Below are positions 24,245-28,326 of a stretch of 28,326 nucleotides of DNA, piece by piece. The notes beneath the pieces are model-generated. The model saw only the letters and a program-made list of their open reading frames with translations, was not told the DNA's origin and made no database searches. Origin of the DNA: F23-B02 sp963620985 (GTDB lineage: Bacteria > Bacillota > Clostridia > Oscillospirales > Oscillospiraceae); contig CAVFCI010000024.1 of assembly GCA_963620985.1 (NCBI GenBank), positions 1 to 28,326 on the forward strand, read 5' to 3'. The translations under genes and the position numbers were made by a program. Within the stretch, counting starts at the first letter, position 1, and each line of letters opens with the position of its first letter.

Positions 24245-25213
24245 ATGTTAGATGATATTTTAATTAGCATAATCGTTCCCGTCTATAATGTTGAACGCTA
24301 TTTACATAGATGCATTGATAGCATTCGATTACAAACACACAAAAAAATTGAGATTATTCTTGTTGACGATGGATCCCCAGATAAATGTGGTGCAATTTGT
24401 GACGAGTATGCACAACGGGATTCGCGCATTGTAGTGTTACATAAGGCCAATGGCGGGTTATCTGATGCACGTAATGCTGGTATTGCGGCTGCTCATGGCG
24501 AGTACATTGGTTTTGTTGATAGCGATGACTACATTGAACCTACCATGTATGAGAAGCTACTGGGGGCGGCAGTTTGCTCAGGAACAAAGCTGACAATGTG
24601 TGGATTCTTTTGTGAACATGAAGATGGGAGTCTAGACGAATTAAATACAGTATCATTAATACCTGATCGAGTATTGGGTGCGGAAGAGTTATTTGTAAAG
24701 CTCTCCGAGGGAAATGGGTGGTTTTTTACTGTAGCATGGAACAAGCTTTATCATAGAAGTCTGTTGAACCCAAACTTCTATCCAAAAGGAAAGTTGCATG
24801 AAGATGAATTCGTAATTGCTCCACTTATTTGGAACGCGCAAAAGGTAAGATGTATTCCAGACAAGTGCTACCACTACATTTATATGCGAAACGGTAGCAT
24901 TACAGCGAAAAAAACGAGTTACCGGCATCTAGATGCATTGGAAGCATTTTGCACTAGGTGCTTATTTTATCATTCGATAGGGAAAGATCAGTATATGACA
25001 GAAGATCGTGCGTATTGCTTTACATTGCTTGAAAAGTATGCCATTGAGCCAGAATTGTCAACAGATATGAGAACAAGAATACATGAAATAACACTCCTCT
25101 ATTCGACCATTCCAGTAATGCGGATGTCGGAAAGATTTAAGCTGTTTCTTTTCAAGTTAAACCCAAAGCTAGAATATTGGCTCGTACATAAAGCAAGAGA
25201 ACTACGGCAATGA
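24245..25213 (+). CDS. GT2-family glycosyltransferase
   Basis: A 322-residue GT-A enzyme: ILISIIVPVYNVERYLHRC, ILVDDGSPDKCGAICDEY, NGGLSDARNAGIAAAHGEY, FVDSDDY, with VAWNKLYHRSLL and LHEDEFVIAPLIW in the second half, the canonical lay-out of capsular GT2 enzymes. The start lacks a normal ribosome binding site: the preceding bases are a tandem TATAATGT-type repeat, with AGGA 16 bases away. Translation may therefore be weak, or coupled to the KDG kinase 18 bases upstream. It follows the sugar-acid cassette and might add a sugar to or near that acid. Confidence 0.9.
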   Translation: MLDDILISIIVPVYNVERYLHRCIDSIRLQTHKKIEIILVDDGSPDKCGAICDEYAQRDSRIVVLHKANGGLSDARNAGIAAAHGEYIGFVDSDDYIEPTMYEKLLGAAVCSGTKLTMCGFFCEHEDGSLDELNTVSLIPDRVLGAEELFVKLSEGNGWFFTVAWNKLYHRSLLNPNFYPKGKLHEDEFVIAPLIWNAQKVRCIPDKCYHYIYMRNGSITAKKTSYRHLDALEAFCTRCLFYHSIGKDQYMTEDRAYCFTLLEKYAIEPELSTDMRTRIHEITLLYSTIPVMRMSERFKLFLFKLNPKLEYWLVHKARELRQ

Positions 25214-25258
25214 CCAAACTAAAAGATGATATAAACAAGACGGATATGGGGGAGTTCT

Positions 25259-26383
25259 ATGTATGACTATCTGATCGTAGGTGCAGGCCTTTACGGCGCA
25301 GTATTTGCACATGAGGCAAAAAAACACGGAAAGTCCGTTCTTGTAGTGGACAAGCGAGAGCATATTGGCGGAAATGTCTATACCGAAAAGATTGAGGGTA
25401 TCAACGTACATAAATATGGGGCACACATTTTCCACACCAATGACAAACGTGTCTGGGAATACATTACTCAATTCGCGGAGTTTAACCGCTTTACGAATTC
25501 TCCGGTCGCAAACTATAAAGGCGAATTGTATTCTCTTCCCTTCAATATGTATACGTTCAACAAGATGTGGGGAGTAGTGACTCCAGAGGAAGCATCTGAA
25601 AAACTTGCTGAACAGCGAGCTGAAATCAATGGCACGCCTCAAAATTTGGAGGAGCAAGCAATCTCGCTTGTTGGGCGAGATATATATGAAAAGCTCGTGA
25701 AAGGTTACACCGAGAAACAGTGGGGGCGCAAATGTAAGAATCTGCCTGCGTTTATCATTCGTCGTCTTCCGGTACGCCTGACCTTTGATAACAACTATTT
25801 TAATGCACTTTATCAGGGTATCCCCATTGGCGGATACACGAAACTGGTTGAAAACCTTTTGGATGGCATTGAAATTCGTTTGGATACAGATTATTTGGCG
25901 CAAAAAGATAAATTGAACGCGATAGCTCAACGGATTATTTATACCGGGCCAATTGATGCCTACTTCGACTACAACTTGGGCTACTTAGAATACCGTTCTG
26001 TTAGGTTTGAAACCGAGGTGCTCAACATTCCTAATTTTCAGGGAAATGCCGCAGTTAACTACACTGACAGTGAAACGCCGTGGACAAGGATCATTGAGCA
26101 CAAATGGTTTGAATTTGGAAAAGACGAAAATGGCAATGACTTGCCTAAAACGGTTATCAGCCGTGAATTCAGCTCAGAGTGGAAGCCGGGTGATGAGCCT
26201 TATTATCCTGTGAATGATGAAAAGAACAGCCAGCTCTACACTGGGTACAAAACTCTTGCAAGTGCTGAAGAAAATGTTATCTTTGGCGGTCGTCTTGGCG
26301 AATATAAGTACTATGATATGGATCAAGTAATTGCCGCAGCATTGGATATGGCAGATAAGGAGCTTGGCACAGTTGATACATAA
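25259..26383 (+). CDS. glf: UDP-galactopyranose mutase
   Basis: A 374-residue flavoenzyme that converts UDP-galactopyranose to UDP-galactofuranose. Seen: the FAD-binding DYLIVGAGLYGAVFAHEA at the N-terminus, VVDKREHIGGNVYTE, KYGAHIFHTND (substrate-side His), FNMYTFNKMWG, GYTEKQWG, and the C-terminal FGGRLGEYKYYDMDQVI (FAD/active site). The length is that of typical bacterial Glf. The start ATG follows GGGGGAG. It predicts that the polysaccharide contains galactofuranose, in line with the GlfT1-like transferase at 11571-12482. The end of the gene is nine bases from the next frame. Confidence 0.97.
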   Translation: MYDYLIVGAGLYGAVFAHEAKKHGKSVLVVDKREHIGGNVYTEKIEGINVHKYGAHIFHTNDKRVWEYITQFAEFNRFTNSPVANYKGELYSLPFNMYTFNKMWGVVTPEEASEKLAEQRAEINGTPQNLEEQAISLVGRDIYEKLVKGYTEKQWGRKCKNLPAFIIRRLPVRLTFDNNYFNALYQGIPIGGYTKLVENLLDGIEIRLDTDYLAQKDKLNAIAQRIIYTGPIDAYFDYNLGYLEYRSVRFETEVLNIPNFQGNAAVNYTDSETPWTRIIEHKWFEFGKDENGNDLPKTVISREFSSEWKPGDEPYYPVNDEKNSQLYTGYKTLASAEENVIFGGRLGEYKYYDMDQVIAAALDMADKELGTVDT

Positions 26384-26413
26384 TCTGAGATATTGCAGCA
26401 GTTGAGTTTAAGT

Positions 26414-28147
26414 ATGCTTCACTACATCTACTGTCGCCCACTTATCGTCATTGTTCTCTTCATGGCAATAGCGGTAATTGTTTGGAGCGTGTCACCTTCA
26501 CGCATAGCCGCAAAGTATTGGCAGCGCGGAAATGCGATCCTAATGCTTTTGATGTTTGCTGCCATTCTCTATGTAACTTTGCTTAACCGCGCAGAAGGCA
26601 GCACGGGTCTAGTCCTGCTTCCTTTTGCTGCCTTCGTCGCCGCGCGTCAGCAACCGGAGCTTTACCGCGAGATGCTGATGAATGTGTTCCTTTTCTTTCC
26701 GTTGGGGCTGACGTTGTCCAATGCGCTGCCGCAGAAGTGGTACCGCTGGGGCAGAATCATCCTCACGACACTTGTCGGCTGCATCCTCAGCGCGGGAATT
26801 GAGTACACTCAGTACCGCTATGCCCTCGGCATGGCGGAGGTGGACGACGTGATCTGCAACACGCTGGGCGCGTTCGTCGGCTCCACCTCGCTGCTTATCG
26901 CTCACGCCATCGAAAAATCCAGAGAAAGGGTTCGGCACACGAACATGACCCTGACCACCACAGAAACACAATTTCTCCACATTGCCAAAACGGCCATCTC
27001 CGGCGGAAATCTGCCCGCCGAAAAGGTGGACTGGCCTGCCATTCTCACGCTGGCCAATCAGCAGAAGCTGCTGCCGATTCTCTTTGAGACCGTCCGCAAG
27101 ACACCTGCCGCCGAAGAAAACGCCACGCTGTTCGCTGTGACCAAGCAGCAGGTCATCGGGCAAGTGCTGAATCAGACTGTGCGTTCGGCGGAGTTCGCTG
27201 ACCTTTATCGGAAGTTGCGTTCGGCGGGTCTGCACCCTATTGTGGTCAAAGGCCAGCTTTGCAGCCGCCTGTATTCGCTGAAGGATCACCGTATCAGCGC
27301 AGACGACGACCTCTACATCCCAGATGCAGAGTTTATGGACTGCCACGAGCAGCTACTCGCAAATGGCCTGACCACTGACACGCCTGCGGATGAGTTGGGC
27401 ACGGCGGACGAGGTGTCCTACACAAAAAAAGACAGCCCGCTTTACATCGAACTGCACCGGCATTTATTCGATTCCTCCGAGGATGCCCACGACGAGCTGA
27501 ATCACTTCTTTGCCAATCTCAAACCCGTTGAAATCGACGGCTTTCTTGCTATGCCGCCCCACGAGCACCTGCTGTACCTGATCCTGCACGCCTACAAGCA
27601 CTTCGTGCGCAGCGGCATCGGCCTGCGGCAGTTTTGCGACATCGGCCTGTGGGCGCGCGAGTACCACGCCGAAATCGACTGGCAGCGCCTGCATGACCAG
27701 TGCGCCGGCGTTCACGCGGCGACCTTTGCCGCAGCGGCGTTCCGCATTGCCAAAGACTATCTCGGCATCAACTTTGACCTACCTGCACCGTGGGATGATT
27801 CCATCGACGCGGAGCCGCTGCTGCATGACACCCTTTGCGGCGGCGTGTACGGCTCCAACGACTACACCCGGCTCCATTCTTCGACTGTGACGCTGAATGC
27901 CGTCAAGGCCAGCCGCACCGGAGAGAAGAGCAGCGTTTTGAGCACGGTATTCCCCAAGCGGGAGTATCTGGAGCGCCGCTACCCGTACCTCAAAAAGCAT
28001 CCGTATCTACTTCCCGTCGCATGGGTGCAGCGCATCGCGCACTATGCCAGCGAGAAGCAGTCCTGTGCAGACAACAGCGCTTCCGGCTCCATCAAACTTG
28101 CCAAGGAGCGCATCGAACTGATGAAGCAGTATGACATTATGGATTAA
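26414..28147 (+). CDS. VanZ-domain protein fused to a nucleotidyltransferase-like domain
   Basis: A 577-residue fusion. Residues ~1-165 form a VanZ-like membrane domain with four to five helices and the family blocks MNVFLFFPLGLTL and GIEYTQYRYALGMAEVDDVI followed by CNTLGAFVG. Residues ~190-540 are a NTP_transf_5-type domain (nucleotidyltransferase fold): HPIVVKGQLCSRLYSLKDHR then ISADDDLYI, carrying the Asp residues expected for metal binding, and LIELHRHLF-like and EHLLYLILHAYKHF blocks. Similar nucleotidyltransferase-like proteins occur in polysaccharide loci, but the substrate is unknown. The start is uncertain: ATG 26414 is preferred, with TTG 26393 in the same frame as an alternative and weak ribosome binding sites for both. 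Base composition turns G+C-rich about 230 bases into the gene. It is the last gene of the operon. Confidence 0.85.
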   Translation: MLHYIYCRPLIVIVLFMAIAVIVWSVSPSRIAAKYWQRGNAILMLLMFAAILYVTLLNRAEGSTGLVLLPFAAFVAARQQPELYREMLMNVFLFFPLGLTLSNALPQKWYRWGRIILTTLVGCILSAGIEYTQYRYALGMAEVDDVICNTLGAFVGSTSLLIAHAIEKSRERVRHTNMTLTTTETQFLHIAKTAISGGNLPAEKVDWPAILTLANQQKLLPILFETVRKTPAAEENATLFAVTKQQVIGQVLNQTVRSAEFADLYRKLRSAGLHPIVVKGQLCSRLYSLKDHRISADDDLYIPDAEFMDCHEQLLANGLTTDTPADELGTADEVSYTKKDSPLYIELHRHLFDSSEDAHDELNHFFANLKPVEIDGFLAMPPHEHLLYLILHAYKHFVRSGIGLRQFCDIGLWAREYHAEIDWQRLHDQCAGVHAATFAAAAFRIAKDYLGINFDLPAPWDDSIDAEPLLHDTLCGGVYGSNDYTRLHSSTVTLNAVKASRTGEKSSVLSTVFPKREYLERRYPYLKKHPYLLPVAWVQRIAHYASEKQSCADNSASGSIKLAKERIELMKQYDIMD

Positions 28148-28172
28148 AACGCCTTTTGGGCAAAAAGAAAAC

Positions 28173-28208
28173 GGGCGGAAGGGAGCATATCATTGCTCCC
28201 TTCCGCCC
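28173..28208 (-). terminator. Strong rho-independent terminator between converging genes
   Basis: GGGCGGAAGGGAGCA (28173-28187) and its exact complement (28194-28208) form a 15-bp perfect stem around a six-base loop. On the minus strand it is followed by GTTTTCTTTTTG, an ideal terminator for the gene entering from the right. On the plus strand the following TCTGTTTAT is less T-rich but may still stop the polysaccharide operon, which ends 26 bases earlier. Confidence 0.88.
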
Positions 28209-28213
28209 TCTGT

Positions 28214-28326
28214 TTATCGCTCCATCCCCACGGCCTTCTGCTTTTTTGCCTGCTGCACGGCCTTCTCGGCACTGCGCCGCCGGTTGAAGAGCAGCAGATC
28301 CCGCGTGTTCTCATAAAGATCGCCCT
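28214..28326 (-). CDS. 3' end of an unidentified gene running off the right edge
   Basis: The last 36 codons plus TAA of a minus-strand frame, starting in the window with GDLYENTRDLLLFNRRR and ending KKQKAVGMER. It is strongly basic and helical, with no diagnostic motif. The codon use and high G+C match the flank, and a textbook terminator follows the stop, so a real gene is likely. I do not recognise it. Whether it belongs to the chromosome or to the putative element cannot be told. Confidence 0.6.
   Translation of the reverse strand, partial: GDLYENTRDLLLFNRRRSAEKAVQQAKKQKAVGMER

Noticed and set aside
1..28326. CRISPR array, tRNA, rRNA or insertion sequence
   Set aside because: No regularly spaced repeats, no tRNA-like cloverleaf, no rRNA stretches and no transposase genes were seen.

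Overview
The window looks like a piece of an anaerobic, spore-forming Bacillota genome, most likely a gut Clostridia/Oscillospiraceae-type organism. The reasons are a recognisable fragment of the sporulation regulator SpoVT, clostridial-type promoters and ribosome binding sites, a clostridial large serine recombinase with a BRO-N partner, and a Gram-positive-style exopolysaccharide locus. Taxonomy is inferred from gene content only. Base composition is uneven by eye: both flanks, Wzm and the ATPase half of Wzt are G+C-rich, while most glycosyltransferases and the sugar-acid cassette are A+T-rich. This is typical of a mosaic surface-polysaccharide locus.

Left end (1-3400, minus strand): a three-gene module reads right to left, BRO-N/DinD-like protein, a 40-residue protein, then a large serine recombinase. 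The genes overlap by a few bases and share a good promoter at 3357-3385. The recombinase frame runs straight into the last ~150 codons of spoVT, whose DNA-binding N-terminus is missing. The simplest reading is an integrative element inserted in spoVT, with one attachment junction at about 546-556. The 5' part of spoVT is not in the window. The polysaccharide locus may therefore be cargo of this element.

Middle (3465-28147, plus strand): a promoter at 3465-3493 and a ~115-base leader precede about 21 genes in one direction with no convincing internal terminator. In order: phosphoglycosyl transferase (priming enzyme); GT4; EpsG-type polymerase; a run of GT2 and GT4 glycosyltransferases including one knocked out of frame at a run of eight Gs (probably phase variable) and one galactofuranosyltransferase-like enzyme; Wzm/Wzt ABC exporter; GT2, GT32 and GT2; then a cassette of sialyltransferase-like enzyme, CMP-sugar-acid synthetase, aldolase-Rossmann fusion and 2-keto-3-deoxygluconate kinase; GT2; UDP-galactopyranose mutase; and a VanZ-nucleotidyltransferase fusion. 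Together they encode priming, assembly, export and two special precursors (UDP-galactofuranose, and probably a CMP-activated ulosonic acid) of a complex cell-surface polysaccharide.

Right end (28148-28326): a perfect 15-bp terminator hairpin serves an incomplete minus-strand gene entering from the right.

The most unusual points are: the recombinase-SpoVT in-frame junction; the sugar-acid cassette, which lacks a NeuB-type synthase and instead has an aldolase fused to a Maf/MptE-like domain; the G8 switch; the composition break inside Wzt; and an EpsG-type polymerase beside an ABC exporter with no Wzx flippase.
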